Assembly (NCBI GenBank): GCA_021234155.1
Contig: JAJEKV010000005.1
Location: forward strand, 12,100,787 to 12,164,786
Direction: 5' to 3'
Length of the DNA: 64,000 bases
Origin: Isoetes taiwanensis
Taxonomy: Eukaryota; Streptophyta; Lycopodiopsida; Isoetales; Isoetaceae
In this document: positions 1 through 9,471 of the stretch, in pieces
Layout: each line of letters starts with the position of its first letter
How positions within the stretch are numbered: position 1 is the stretch's first letter
Notes under the pieces: model-generated
Database searches by the model: none
What the model was told of the DNA's origin: nothing
The model's input: only the letters and a program-made list of their open reading frames with translations
Program-made: the position numbers and the translations under genes

Positions 1-64
1 TCGTGGCTTGCATAGCTCCTTTTTTCTTATGTTATGGACATATCAAATAAGGTGGAAGTAGTGA

Positions 65-69
65 AGCGG
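65..69. repeat. 5-bp target site duplication, left
   Basis: AGCGG directly precedes the first TGTAAC terminus of the TRIM element and is repeated exactly at 722-726 after its last GTTACA terminus. A 5-bp duplication is what LTR-retroelement integrases make. Confidence 0.8.
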
Positions 70-280
70 TGTAACAGATCCATGGAGGCAGCTCGAATAG
101 ATCTGGGTATCGCGTTCCTGAGACACCAGCATAAATGAGTAGAAGCGACTACTCATAAACGTCTAGATGGTTTTGCCCAGTTGGCTAAGGGCATGTCGGG
201 CCTTGGTCTTGGACACCATGGGATGGTGTGATCTATGGTTTGTGATGCTCGAGGACGAGCATAGTTCTAGTGGGAGAGAT

Positions 281-416
281 TGTAACAGACCCCGCTCGAG
301 TAGATCTGGGTATCGCATTCCCGAGACACCGGCATAAATGAGTAAAAGCGACTACTCATAAATGTCTAGACAGTTTTGCCCAGTTGGCTAAGGGCATGTC
401 GGTTAGGAATGTTACA
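281..416 (+). repeat. TRIM middle LTR
   Basis: 136-bp LTR with TGTAAC and GTTACA ends. It is complete, unlike the copy at 70-199, and nearly identical to the copy at 577-721. Confidence 0.85.
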
Positions 417-418
417 TT

Positions 419-430
419 TGATATCAGAGC
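419..430 (+). promoter_or_regulatory. TRIM primer binding site (initiator tRNA-Met)
   Basis: TGATATCAGAGC lies two bases after the middle LTR. The usual plant element sequence is TGGTATCAGAGC, complementary to the 3' end of initiator tRNA-Met, so one base differs. Confidence 0.8.
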
Positions 431-576
431 AGGACTCGAGTTCGAGTCTCCATGGGGGCAAGTATGACCCGGAATACTGTTGGACGGTAGGTCATGATTT
501 GGTCTTGGACACTAGGGAATGGTGTGGTCTATGGTTTGTGATGCTCGAGGACAAGCATAGTTCTAGTGGGAGAGAT

Positions 577-721
577 TGTAACGGACCCATGGGAGATCGT
601 TCGAGTAGATCTTGGTGTCGCGTTCCCGAGACATCGGCATAAATGGGTAGAAGCGGCTACTCATAAACGTCTAGACGGTTTTGCCCAGTTGGTTAAGGGC
701 ATGTCGGTTAGGAACGTTACA
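577..721 (+). repeat. TRIM 3' LTR
   Basis: 145-bp LTR preceded by a purine-rich tract (GTGGGAGAGAT) that would act as the polypurine tract. It is followed directly by the AGCGG duplication. Confidence 0.85.
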
Positions 722-780
722 AGCGGATCAAGAAGCATACAGGATCAAAGCAACCATTAGCCACATAAATAACATCCAGG

Positions 781-1331
781 CAATGTTGTTAAAAAACCCG
801 TTTTTTATTTTTAAGGTACTTCTATAAAAATCCTCACGTTTTTTAAAGGATTTTTGTGATTTGGTATGGCCAAAAAATATAAAATAAAAAAATTTCACAT
901 TCTTTGCACTGCTTTATTGGTCATATTTGCTACTGTTAAAATGCACATTTTTGCTACAAGTTATAAGACATAGCATGCCAACAAGTAAATCAGAAGCTTA
1001 TGCTACTATTAGAAACTATTAAGTTCAAGTACAAAGATATCATAGCTGTTTTGCCATGCAACTCTTAAGAAAGTTCAGAAAAACATTATTATAGAGGTTA
1101 AGAAGTATAAGAATTTGATATACAAGATAAATAAGTTCAAGAATATCATATATCTAGATAAAAAAATCACAGTCTAAGGATTTTTAAGGATTTTTAAGGA
1201 TTTTAAAGATTTTTAACGTATTTCATATGAAATACGTTTTTTAAGATTTTTTTCAAAAATTTTAAAAATCTTCAAAAAATCTTAAAAAACGTTTTTTAAA
1301 CGTACGGATTTTGACGTATTTAACAACATTG
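781..1331. mobile_element. hAT-type MITE with 8-bp target duplication
   Basis: The ends are a perfect 13-bp inverted repeat, CAATGTTGTTAAA at 781-793 and its complement at 1319-1331. The 8-bp word CATCCAGG lies immediately outside both ends (773-780 and 1332-1339). An 8-bp duplication with a CA(A/G)TGTTGT-like terminus is typical of the hAT superfamily. The 551-bp interior is AT-rich, repeats a GGATTTTTAA-type motif near its right end, holds a small palindrome (ATTTCATATGAAAT at about 1221-1234), and has no coding potential. It is therefore a non-autonomous element. Confidence 0.85.
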
Positions 1332-1525
1332 CATCCAGGTAAATTCTGAGGTAAATCTGAGGCTTGGCCTACATTTGGTTTTGCCAACAAGTAACAGCCC
1401 AATACCCAGGTTTTCCTTTAGGAAATTTTATATGTTTCTCACTGACGCCTCTGCTATTTAAAGTTCTGTTTTAAATAAACATCTTTTAAATAAACATCTT
1501 TCAACACTTATGTTTGACATGTCTC

Positions 1526-1610
1526 TATTCTATTCTATTCTATTCTATTCTATTCTATTCTATTCTATTCTATTCTATTCTATTCTATTCTATTCTATTC
1601 TATTCTATTC
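1526..1610. repeat. (TATTC)n microsatellite, 17 units
   Basis: Seventeen perfect TATTC units. They are flanked by two diverged copies of the same roughly 70-85-bp sequence (about 1456-1527 and 1612-1697, both beginning ATTTAAAGTTCT and ending in a GTTTGACAYGTCTCTA-like word). The flanking duplication indicates that the tract grew at, or recombined within, a tandem duplication. Confidence 0.9.
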
Positions 1611-1917
1611 TATTTAAAGTTCTATTTTAAATAAACATTTTTTCATTCCGTTTCGAATGAAAATCTCTTTCAACGCTTATGTTTGACACGTCTCTAGCTG
1701 TTTGCTTCTCCCTCATAACTGGGAGCCTTATTGTGTCTTGAATCTATCCTCTGAAACTTCTTAATCGATGAAAATTCTGGGTCGTGGAGCTCTGCCCTTG
1801 ATAACTAAGCTATATCTCTTTGGAATATATCATTTAAGTTTTACGTTATCTTTAGGACATCTAGATATCAAGTAAGCGTAGGTATTTTAACAACGATCTT
1901 ATAGGTGTTTTAATCTT

Positions 1918-2067
1918 GAAATTTGTTGTTTTGGTGTGTTATAAGAGATGTTATTATTTTGGTTGGAAAAAAAAATAACAATTCAAAAAACATTGGCAAA
2001 TTCGTGAATAACATATAAAACATTAAATATAGCACATCTCCCATAACACATCAAAACAAAAAATTTC
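1918..2067. repeat. Small foldback (inverted repeat)
   Basis: The 33-bp sequence at 1918-1950 is the complement, with about five mismatches, of 2035-2067. An AT-rich loop of about 85 bp separates them. It may be a very short MITE, but no target duplication was identified. Confidence 0.5.
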
Positions 2068-3276
2068 AATTTTTTTTTTTTTTTTTTTTACTAAATGCGG
2101 CTAATATAATGCGGCCACCATAACATCGTATCCCAAAGTTAGAAATGAAAGAGGCCCAAAAAATAAACTGCCCAACTTAACTGTATTAGTTTCAATATCT
2201 TCATAAAAGCTTACTGCACTATAATGATCTTCTGAATATAGCTTGCAATACGGCCTTTTGTAGGTCTTCTGGCTTATTCACCCATGGCTAAGCTCTGGAA
2301 GTAATCAAACCTCTCCCGTTCATCTCCTCTATCCATTCTACCACATGAATCCAAAGGCAATCTTAAATTCTATCATGCTTGCACCTGGAAAGACAGAAAA
2401 AATCAATTTATGGCCAATTCAACACAATCTACTGGTGAACCAAAAAAATTTATTCCAGAATCAAGCACAAGATCAAGTGCAAACCCCCGAGTTCAGGAAT
2501 TACATCACCCCCTGCAACAGTTTACCTAGGTCAGGCAGGCCACCCCAGCTCATCTAGGCATCCTCGGACATGCAAGCGGCTGTGCAACAAAAACTCCTAG
2601 CTGCCTTCGTATTTGTGGGTTTCGAAATAATAAGGCCTTAAGAAGTCAAATCGAAAAAGTTCTTAAAAAGTTTGTTACATTTAAAAATAACAAGCCCTTA
2701 AAAAGATAAAACAATAAAATATTACAAGAAATTTATCGCGGCGGCCAAGGCCGCCGCGAACATTTCTCTTTACCAACTTGTTGGCAATTTTAAACTCGAA
2801 TATTATAAAGGACATCTCAAAATAAAAAATTTAAAATCAAATTGTAATTTTTGTGTCATTGCTTCATTTAAAAAAAAATAAAAAAAAAAATTTTTTTGCA
2901 CTATGGCCTATAGAATAGTAAAATGAGTTAATCACAAAGTCTCTCTTGCTTCAAATTGCATTGCAGTTTCTCTCTTGCCTCAAATTGCATTGCTGTAAGG
3001 CGCTCTGTTAGTGTAATTTTGGGATTGATTGTTATATACTGCCACTTAGACACAATAAAAATGATATTTTGAAAATAATTATGCACTTTGCATTCTTTCA
3101 AATATGCAAACTATTAAGTCATTTGCAACATGTAGCAAGACAAAGCCACGGATGTCAAGAATGGCTTCAAATTAATGTATGCAATGGGACCTTTTCGAGG
3201 TAAACTTTAGCAGCTTTAAGTCATGCTTCAACAACATGCAACAAAATCAAAAGGCCTACCCATAAGATTGTTCAAC
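2068..3276. other. Intergenic, no gene seen
   Basis: AT-rich sequence with a poly(T) run near 2070-2090 and short homopolymers. The only open frame of note (2345-2557 plus, 70 codons) resembles no family I know and is not treated as a gene. A strong GC palindrome sits at 2736-2759. Confidence 0.6.
2736..2759. repeat. GC-rich perfect palindrome in AT-rich DNA
   Basis: Two 11-bp arms, TCGCGGCGGCC and its complement, are separated by AA. This is the only strongly GC-rich stretch within several hundred bases. No CTRR end follows closely, so a Helitron terminus is not supported. Confidence 0.75.
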
Positions 3277-3331
3277 GCAGTTGAGTAGCGCTGTGCTTAG
3301 AACGAGCAGTTGAGTAGCGCTGTGCTTAGAA
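3277..3331. repeat. Two-copy tandem repeat, 29-bp period
   Basis: A 26-bp word starting GCAGTTGAGTAGCG occurs at 3277-3302 and again at 3306-3331. Confidence 0.85.
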
Positions 3332-4513
3332 AGAAGCTCCGACATAGTTTTCTTTTCTATTTTCTAATCAACTGATAATCCACATGCGTCTCATTTCCTA
3401 ATTAGATTCAAAATTTCTTATGGCTCTCGTCTTCCTTACCTGGGAGCGAAGAGGTCTGTGAACCAAACATAACGAAGCTCTAAATCGCAGTAGCAGATAA
3501 AAAGAGGAGAGCTTTTCAGTCCTGATGTTTTGTCAAACATAAAATTTGGACACCTGCTATGGCCTTTTTCATCCAGCTTAAGCATCCGTTGCTCCCTGTC
3601 TCCATCTTTACCATTTGCCACAGAACTCGTGGCCTTCCTTTCACAATCCATGAATTCTGCAAATTTACATTCAACTACAACTTCCTTTTGAAGGAGAGCT
3701 CAGCTGAAGTTTCAAGACCCATGATAAAAGACTTTGTGATCGTGCAAGAAAATGGAAGACATGATTCCAGAATAAACTACCTATATTACTGGGGAGCTCT
3801 GACGTGGGACAATTGGGTAAAGTTGGATAATTAGTTGAAGAATCTCTTCAAGGTTTGGCTCAGGTTATCCATCCAGTTTGCTGAACCGAGGAACGTAATT
3901 AGTTGCATTGCTGGTGAAAGCATTATAAACAGCAAATCATGTGCAGGCAAGCATAATGCTGCTGAGACCTCCTTGAGCAAATAACTTATCTACAAAACAA
4001 TTTCTGCTTTTTATATGAGCGATTTTTACACGAAAAACCTATGTTCTCCATGCCTCTCTTCTAAGGACATGTATTGACAGTGATTGATAGATGATTTTCC
4101 TGCCATGTCTTATAGGGATGCACCGTCATATAGCATATAAAGATAATAAACGTCCAAAGCACCATAGCAGCGAAATCTTAAAAACTATATATATCTAGCA
4201 TTGCAATGCACCTGTTCTATATCTATATGCACTAGCAGCTATTCTATCCAGCCATTGGCCTGCTTAGAGCAGAAAAAACCAAGCAAGCAAATCCCCTATA
4301 TAGTACATGTATTTTTTCAAAATAAACCGCTGCTAAGGATCTTCTATAGATGAAAATAAGAACCTACCTTCCAAACGGATGATACTGCAATGCCTGTTGG
4401 GCCTTGAGGAGGGCATCCATAAGCCTTGTGCTGATTCCTTAATTGTTGTACTTTTCGATTAGTGGCTCCTTATATATTATACCCGCTATAATGTCATTGC
4501 ACTGTATAGATAA
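3332..4513. other. Intergenic, no gene supported
   Basis: Opposing short open frames at 3436-3651 (minus) and 3559-3834 (plus) overlap each other. Neither shows a recognisable domain or splice context, so no gene is called. Confidence 0.5.
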
Positions 4514-5333
4514 CTAAATATATTCTTTATTGGAGAGATTTCCATTTAGCACTCGGCTTCTTCGCTTTGCATAAGCTTTAGCAAATTCCAACCGTTGCTC
4601 GACATTTTCCATCATAGAACAAAGAATTTGTGCAGCAAAAATACTGTGATTACCAGAAATAATATAAAATTTCTTGTTCAAGAGCTCCTCAGAGTGGGAC
4701 CAAGTGATCAACTTCCTGCATTGATATCCCATCAATTAATAGGCATTATAAATAGACGGTCTAATAAAGAGAAATATGCAATAAAACTTACCTTGTCACT
4801 GGGTCAAATAGGACGACATCGACAGGCGTGAGAAGCTCCGTTGGGCACCTTTTGAAGCTCTTGATTAATGTCTGTACATGATCATTAGATCGAACCCTAT
4901 GAGTTAGATTTGCTGGGGCTGTCTCACAATAAAAAATGCTGATCTTCTGAAGTCGATTCACTCCCATAGGATAAAATCTTTTAAATTCTTCTAGCTTGGA
5001 GACGGTCTGTTCAGCAAGCTTCTTTTCTTCATCTGGATGGAATTTTAATTCATCGGGCATACGTGAAGCAGATGGCCAAGTCAACATGGACGAGGTTGGT
5101 AGACGAGCATGCTTCAAGGTAACGAAAGCAGATTCCGCTTCCACAGTCCATTCAAATGGCACGTCCTTAACTGTGAGGCATATCAAAGGAAGGGCAATCT
5201 CTGAATAACCCCGAATGAAACGTTGATAGAAATTGGCAAACCCAAGAAAACACTGAACATCTCGAATGGAATAATATAAATGGTACGCGACCTTCTTATA
5301 GGCTCCATAATAGGCCAGATAGGAATAGTACAA
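4514..5333 (-). pseudogene. Chimeric Ty3-type RT / ParB-like gene remnant with intron
   Basis: Exon 1 runs from 5333 to 4792 on the minus strand and exon 2 from 4715 to 4514. The intron between them (4791-4716, 76 bp) has a consensus donor (AAG then GTAAGT) and a TGCAG acceptor, and splicing keeps the frame open. The N-terminal part carries a Ty3/gypsy reverse transcriptase to RNase H signature ([15 protein letters not shown], then a PL-LT-K-VPFEWT-EAE-AF--LK pattern). The homology stops abruptly around residue 85. The remainder, including [15 protein letters not shown] before the intron and YIISGNHSIFAAQ after it, does not belong to a retroelement polyprotein. It recalls the N-terminal box of ParB/sulfiredoxin-like domains, which I infer with low certainty. 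No complete domain is present, so it is probably a dead chimera; a lineage-specific expressed gene is possible. Confidence 0.55.
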
Positions 5334-6677
5334 TGCTTATGGTCACCATATAGAAAGAATTATCATAAGAGATGCAAGCAACTATCAAACCGAAAAACTA
5401 GCATGAGATCATGCCCAAGAACTATGGTCAAGGTCCTCAACCTCTTCTTTATCCCCGCAAGATGATAAGATCCTCACCCTTTTAGTTCTTCCAGTACTAG
5501 AGGGCATGGCCTTCTTCCCACCTATTGAGGGTACGATGAGAAGGCATTATCACTTGTAAAGTGCAATAAGAACACAACCGAGGAAATACCCAGAAGAATA
5601 AGGTATGCCATTGTAAGGAAGCTCTAGACTCTATGAGAACTCCTAGAGATCCACCTTCTTCAAGGAAAAGGGGAAGTTTGAAAAGGAGGTTTCAAACATA
5701 CATGTCACATCTGTTCTTGTAGAACATACACAAAATAAAGGGTTTTTGTGCAATTTTCTGTAAATGGAAGCCAATAAATAGTACGTAAGAGAGATTAATT
5801 GCAACTTTTGCAAAGAAGAGTTTGCATGAAAATCACTCTATTAATCCGAAGAGAGTATAAAGTTAATTGGATGTTGTATTTAAAAAAATGGTAAGATCTA
5901 TCCAAAAAATTAACAATTACGACAACTTGCATTTAGCTGAAATATTCTGAAGGTTTTTCTTGCAAAAACCTCTTTTGAAGATGACTCCATGGGAAGATGT
6001 AATTAGGTGTTTGGGATTGAAAGTTGCTCCAAATCATATGTTGACCAGACAATCTCAAATTAAGGGCTGCTAAATTCTACGGAAGTGATGGAATCTTATG
6101 CATTGAATGTCCAAAGGGTTAGACAATTTAGGTGCCTTTATCCTATGTGGAAGATGTGAATTTAATAATATTCTGGGGTTGCACAAGGAATCTTGTATAC
6201 AAAAGCAAAGGAAAATAAACATTGACCTCAAATGCAGGAATTAGTTGCGATAAACATATTGGATGAATGATATGGTGGCGTGTATTCCCCATCCATTCTT
6301 TTGTTATCTACATATGATCTTTGTAGAAATTAGAAAATTAAATCAAGAAAACTTGTCCTATAAAATGCATTGGATGGTAACTTACTAAAGAGTCATATTG
6401 AAGTTGTCCGAGCTCTTTATATGAAGGAAATGGAGATATGCTTACAACATGAAATTGTTGAAAAAGCGTGATCACGAACCTATATGAATATAAAATACAG
6501 TGACATGTATGAATATCCGCAGGTGAAGTATTTGATGCCATTGTTTAAAAAACTGCTCTAGATGCCAGATTTATTGCATTTTGGATTGACATTCTTCAGC
6601 TACAAGTTTGGCTCTATTCTAGTCTATCTAGCAACTTATACTATGTCAATCTAACATGTAAAAGTGCAAAAATGGGT
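5334..6677. other. Intergenic, no gene seen
   Basis: AT-rich sequence with scattered stops in all frames and no recognisable coding or mobile signature. Confidence 0.6.
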
Positions 6678-6940
6678 GACTCGAGTTACTCTGCATGAAA
6701 CGCGTCTGCGTTCGCGACGCAAGGCCCTTCGGCGCGGAGTGACCCAAGTGGGTCGATCTACATTATTTTTTGGCATTTTTGACAAATTTAAGATGATACA
6801 ATGTAAAATTTAACTAATTCTAAATATTCTAACAATTTTTCTTGCAAAAATTGGACAATTTATGCCAACAAAGTGACGACTCGGGTTACTCCGCGCGAAA
6901 CGCGTCTGGTTCGCGACGCAAGACCCTTCAGTGCTGAGTT
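6678..6940. repeat. Direct repeat pair of about 63 bp
   Basis: A GC-rich unit beginning GACTCGRGTTACTC, with CGCGTCTG and TTCGCGACGCAAG inside, occurs at about 6678-6740 and again at 6878-6940. AT-rich DNA separates the copies. GC content and CpG density stand out from the surroundings. No protein or known element was recognised. Confidence 0.7.
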
Positions 6941-7051
6941 AAAGGAAATTTTAAACTAGCAGATATTGCAAGAAGATTTTAGTTCTATTACTGATAACTT
7001 TACACCAAATGGTCTATACAACATTATTTTTATACAAAAATTGCAAGCTTT

Positions 7052-7291
7052 CTAAAGCTTGTCTTTTCGGATCCTCCTAGCCAAATGGAGGTCCTTTGAA
7101 ATTACTGTTACCCTCTTCGCATGGATGGCACATAGGTTGCCTTCCTCGAAGAGCTGTATCAGCTCTGCCTCTATAGCTTCTTGTAGAGATCGGACCGTTA
7201 GGGGTATAACCCTATAATTGGTCCGAAACTCCTGTATAACTTCCCAGAGAAGCCATTCGAATGGCGCCTTCCAGATCAGAAGATTAGTAAC
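7052..7291 (-). pseudogene. Histone H3-like C-terminal remnant
   Basis: The translation covers the H3 histone fold from the start of helix alpha-1 to the C-terminus. It includes LLIWKAPF, SLQEAIEAELIQLFEEGNL and a nearly canonical CAIHAKRVT plus KD-LARRIR. Roughly half of the 78 aligned residues match canonical H3. The loop-1 length matches ordinary H3, which argues against CENH3. Residues corresponding to Arg63, Arg69 and Arg72 are all Trp (TGG for CGG), as expected from CpG decay. The N-terminal tail is absent: the frame continues upstream to 7453 but reads as non-histone sequence. Most likely a truncated, decaying duplicate; a strongly divergent H3 variant with an upstream exon cannot be excluded. 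Confidence 0.7.
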
Positions 7292-7645
7292 AAGGTTGCA
7301 TATTAAACGGGAGCAAATCATTGAAACGAGAACAAAAGGAATATTCCTCAAAGATTCCTTTTTTTCAAAAAAAGAGCTAAAATGAGGCAAAATTTTTATT
7401 TTGATTATAAAATTGCATTTTGACCCCCCAAAATCACTCAATTTTTTATGCAAAGAGAAAATTGACTATGTCAAAGTGACGCTTTTCCTAACAGTTAGAA
7501 TTTACCTGAAGTGTGTTTTTAGAGAAAACCACTAATTTAATTGTACGTCCTACACAACATTTTGTTAGCTTGGATTGTATTCCAGAAAAGGTACTTTTAG
7601 GTTACAATGAGCCATTTTTTAATGATATAATATTTCAAAGTACCA
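7292..7645. other. Intergenic, no gene seen
   Basis: AT-rich sequence between the H3-like remnant and the palindromic repeats, with no feature identified. The upstream part of the frame containing the H3 remnant (to 7453, minus) shows no histone similarity. Confidence 0.5.
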
Positions 7646-7797
7646 AAATTGTATTCCAGAATATACTTTTGCTATTCGAGGATAACAGAAGTGTATTTCG
7701 GAATACACTTTTGCTTTTCTTAAAAGTCAAAGTGTATTTCAGAATACACTTTTGGTTTTGCTCGAAATCTAAAGTGTATTCCAGAATACACTTTTGC
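7646..7797. repeat. Array of four palindromic repeats, about 41-bp period
   Basis: Four units at about 7646, 7688, 7728 and 7770 each contain a near-perfect palindrome, AAGTGTATTC facing GAATACACTT, followed by a short variable spacer. An open frame runs through the array (7513-7812) but is just the repeat read through. Related units occur at 8043-8083 and 23732-23838. Confidence 0.85.
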
Positions 7798-8042
7798 TGT
7801 ACAAGTTTTTGAGACTCAACAGTGATCTGGAATATATTTCATTTCTGGATAGCGACATGGGAAAACCTTCAAGTAGGTTTTTCAGTATCTTCAATGAATT
7901 TCAATGACCTTGCGATTTTATTTTGTTTATTTTATGGAGATACAGGATTATGGTTCTAAATAATAAAAGGGATTATTTTTGTTTCTTTTTTGGAGACTAG
8001 TAATACTGGATCATGGTTGTAGATGAAAGTGGGAAAGTTATT

Positions 8043-8083
8043 CTAGAATACACTTTGTATTCAAAGTGTATTCCAGAATATGT
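8043..8083. repeat. Rearranged copy of the palindromic repeat
   Basis: GAATACACTTTG followed by CAAAGTGTATTCCAGAATAT. The same half-sites as the array at 7646-7797 appear in the opposite half-site order. Confidence 0.75.
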
Positions 8084-8990
8084 TTTTAGTCACAACGGGA
8101 GAGGAGGCGAATTTTTTTCTCCGCCTCTTTTTTTCCGCCTCAACTGATTTGATCGGGCGATTTACTTCAGCTGTGGTCTACTTTAGCTCTGGCATGGTGA
8201 ATCCGAAACCATGGCAGCTCTGGCGGCTCTGATAAGCTTCAGGTTCTTAGATTTAGGATTTTTCCATGGCAAAAATAAGCCCACGGCCTTCCGGTCTGCC
8301 CTGTAGCACGATCTTCTCTTGTGTTTCAAATCGCAGAATACTGTGCTAGGAAATAAACTGAATCAGAGCCTTTTTTATATTTGCATGCAAAAACTCCAGA
8401 AACTTGAGACTAAGTATCAAACAGTCTGGTCTCTGTAATTTTTTGGGTTGCCCCTAGGGGGGGCAAGCCCTCGCTCAGTTGGGTTTTCGGCATATTCCAG
8501 GGATATGCTGGTATATGCCTAGGATATTCGAAAAACTGCTCCAAACCTGCTACCGCCCTTAAACTGGCGTCACCCTCGTTAGTGTGCAGACGCCTGTAGG
8601 TGCTCTTCTTACAGTATAAGCGGAATAGAACATGGCAGATACTGGGGCATGGATACTCGGCTCAGTTCGATTTCTAAACTGGAGCTGCCTTGGAATTCCT
8701 GCTTCAAAGTGGAAAGCATCCGGTAAGTCATGACTGGGCAATTATTCAACTTGCACCTTTCGTTTTTATTAATCTAAACAACTCTTGAATGGAACTGGAT
8801 ATGATATTGCATCATATAATTTGATGGATGATAAACGAAATTGGTGATTAAATGGGATCTTATATCAATTGCATGGTTTCCTTTCTCAGTCAGTTTTCAT
8901 GTGCAAGGATTTGCCGGAGTTGAGTATGCCTACGGTAGCTATTCCCCTTTGATAAAGGCCAAGCTTTAGCTTAATCAGAGGCAGCTAAAT
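8084..8990. other. Region upstream of the SmF pseudogene
   Basis: No intact gene. The DNA is somewhat less AT-rich and may contain the former 5' UTR and promoter of the SmF gene copy. A short frame from the ATG at 8214 (about 31 codons) has no recognisable product. Confidence 0.35.
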
Positions 8991-9471
8991 ATGCTGAAGC
9001 CCATACCGGCCAATCCTAAGTCGTTTCTTAACGATCTGAAAGGGAAGCCCGTTATTGTGAAGCTCAAATGGGGAATGGAATACAAAGGTACACCATGCAT
9101 AAATTCAATCGAGTTCATCTAATAATGTTGTCCTAGATTTTTGTCTTTTGAAAAACGTTGAAATAAGTTTTCCTTACTTGTATCAGGGTGCTTAGTATCT
9201 GTTGACTCATATATGAACCTTCAAGTAAGAAGTTTCTTTCTTTTATATTTTCTAGTTGATTTGTCAGCTTATAATAATATTTCTGAGAGTAGCTTGCTAG
9301 CACTGAAGAGTTCATTGATCGCTAGCATAGTGGTAACCTGGATGAGGTCCTCATAAGGTCGGTAATGTAAATTGGTAGACTTGTTACCCCATTTGTTTAT
9401 GGCCCATTTGTAGATGCAACAGTGTTCTCTATCTATGTGGTGTTCTAGAGAAGGAGGGTGTTTCAAAATAG
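8991..9471 (+). pseudogene. SmF (small nuclear ribonucleoprotein F) pseudogene with introns
   Basis: SmF is a core Sm-ring subunit of spliceosomal snRNPs. Exon 1 (8991-9087) reads [20 protein letters not shown] then [13 protein letters not shown], the Sm1 motif. Exon 2 (9187-9224) reads GCLVSVDSYMNLQ. Exon 3 (9293-9357) reads LASTEEFID and later SGNLDEVLIR. Exon 4 (9414-9471) reads CNSVLYLCGVLEKEG, the Sm2 region. Splice sites lie at GTACAC/ATCAG, GTAAGA/GTAG and a weak GTCGGT/TAG, with reading phase kept throughout. Exon 3 has an in-frame TAG at 9323-9325 where SmF has Gln, and the Sm2 Arg is Cys (CGT to TGT). Retained introns indicate a decayed genomic duplicate, not a processed copy. The C-terminal acidic tail is cut short by a stop at 9469-9471. 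Confidence 0.85.

Larger units (their letters stand above)
70..721 (+). mobile_element. TRIM element with three LTRs
   Basis: This is a terminal-repeat retrotransposon in miniature. Three LTR copies are visible: 70-199 (its 3' end deleted), 281-416 and 577-721. The complete LTRs begin TGTAAC and end GTTACA. A primer binding site matching initiator tRNA-Met with one difference lies at 419-430, and a purine-rich tract lies just before LTRs 281 and 577. The first internal segment (200-280) lacks the primer site and the LTR end, while the second (417-576) is complete. No protein is encoded, as expected for a TRIM, so it must have moved using proteins from another element. The 5-bp duplication AGCGG flanks the whole three-LTR unit, which suggests it inserted in this form or expanded afterwards by unequal recombination between LTRs. 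Confidence 0.88.

Noticed and set aside
436-450. tRNA-type B box (GTTCGAGTC) as a tRNA gene or SINE promoter
   Set aside because: No A box or cloverleaf fits; the word lies just after the TRIM primer site and is normal for that element.
2345-2557. 70-codon open frame as a small gene
   Set aside because: No recognisable domain, splice context or unusual composition.
2736-2775. Helitron 3' hairpin
   Set aside because: No CTRR terminus follows within the usual 10-12 bases and no 5' TC end was found.
7052-7291. Centromeric histone CENH3
   Set aside because: Loop 1 has the length of ordinary H3 and the C-terminal part is close to canonical H3; the divergent sites look like CpG decay.
7513-7812. 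99-codon frame as a gene
   Set aside because: It is the palindromic repeat array translated; hydrophobic repeats arise from the TATTCC/GAATAC units.
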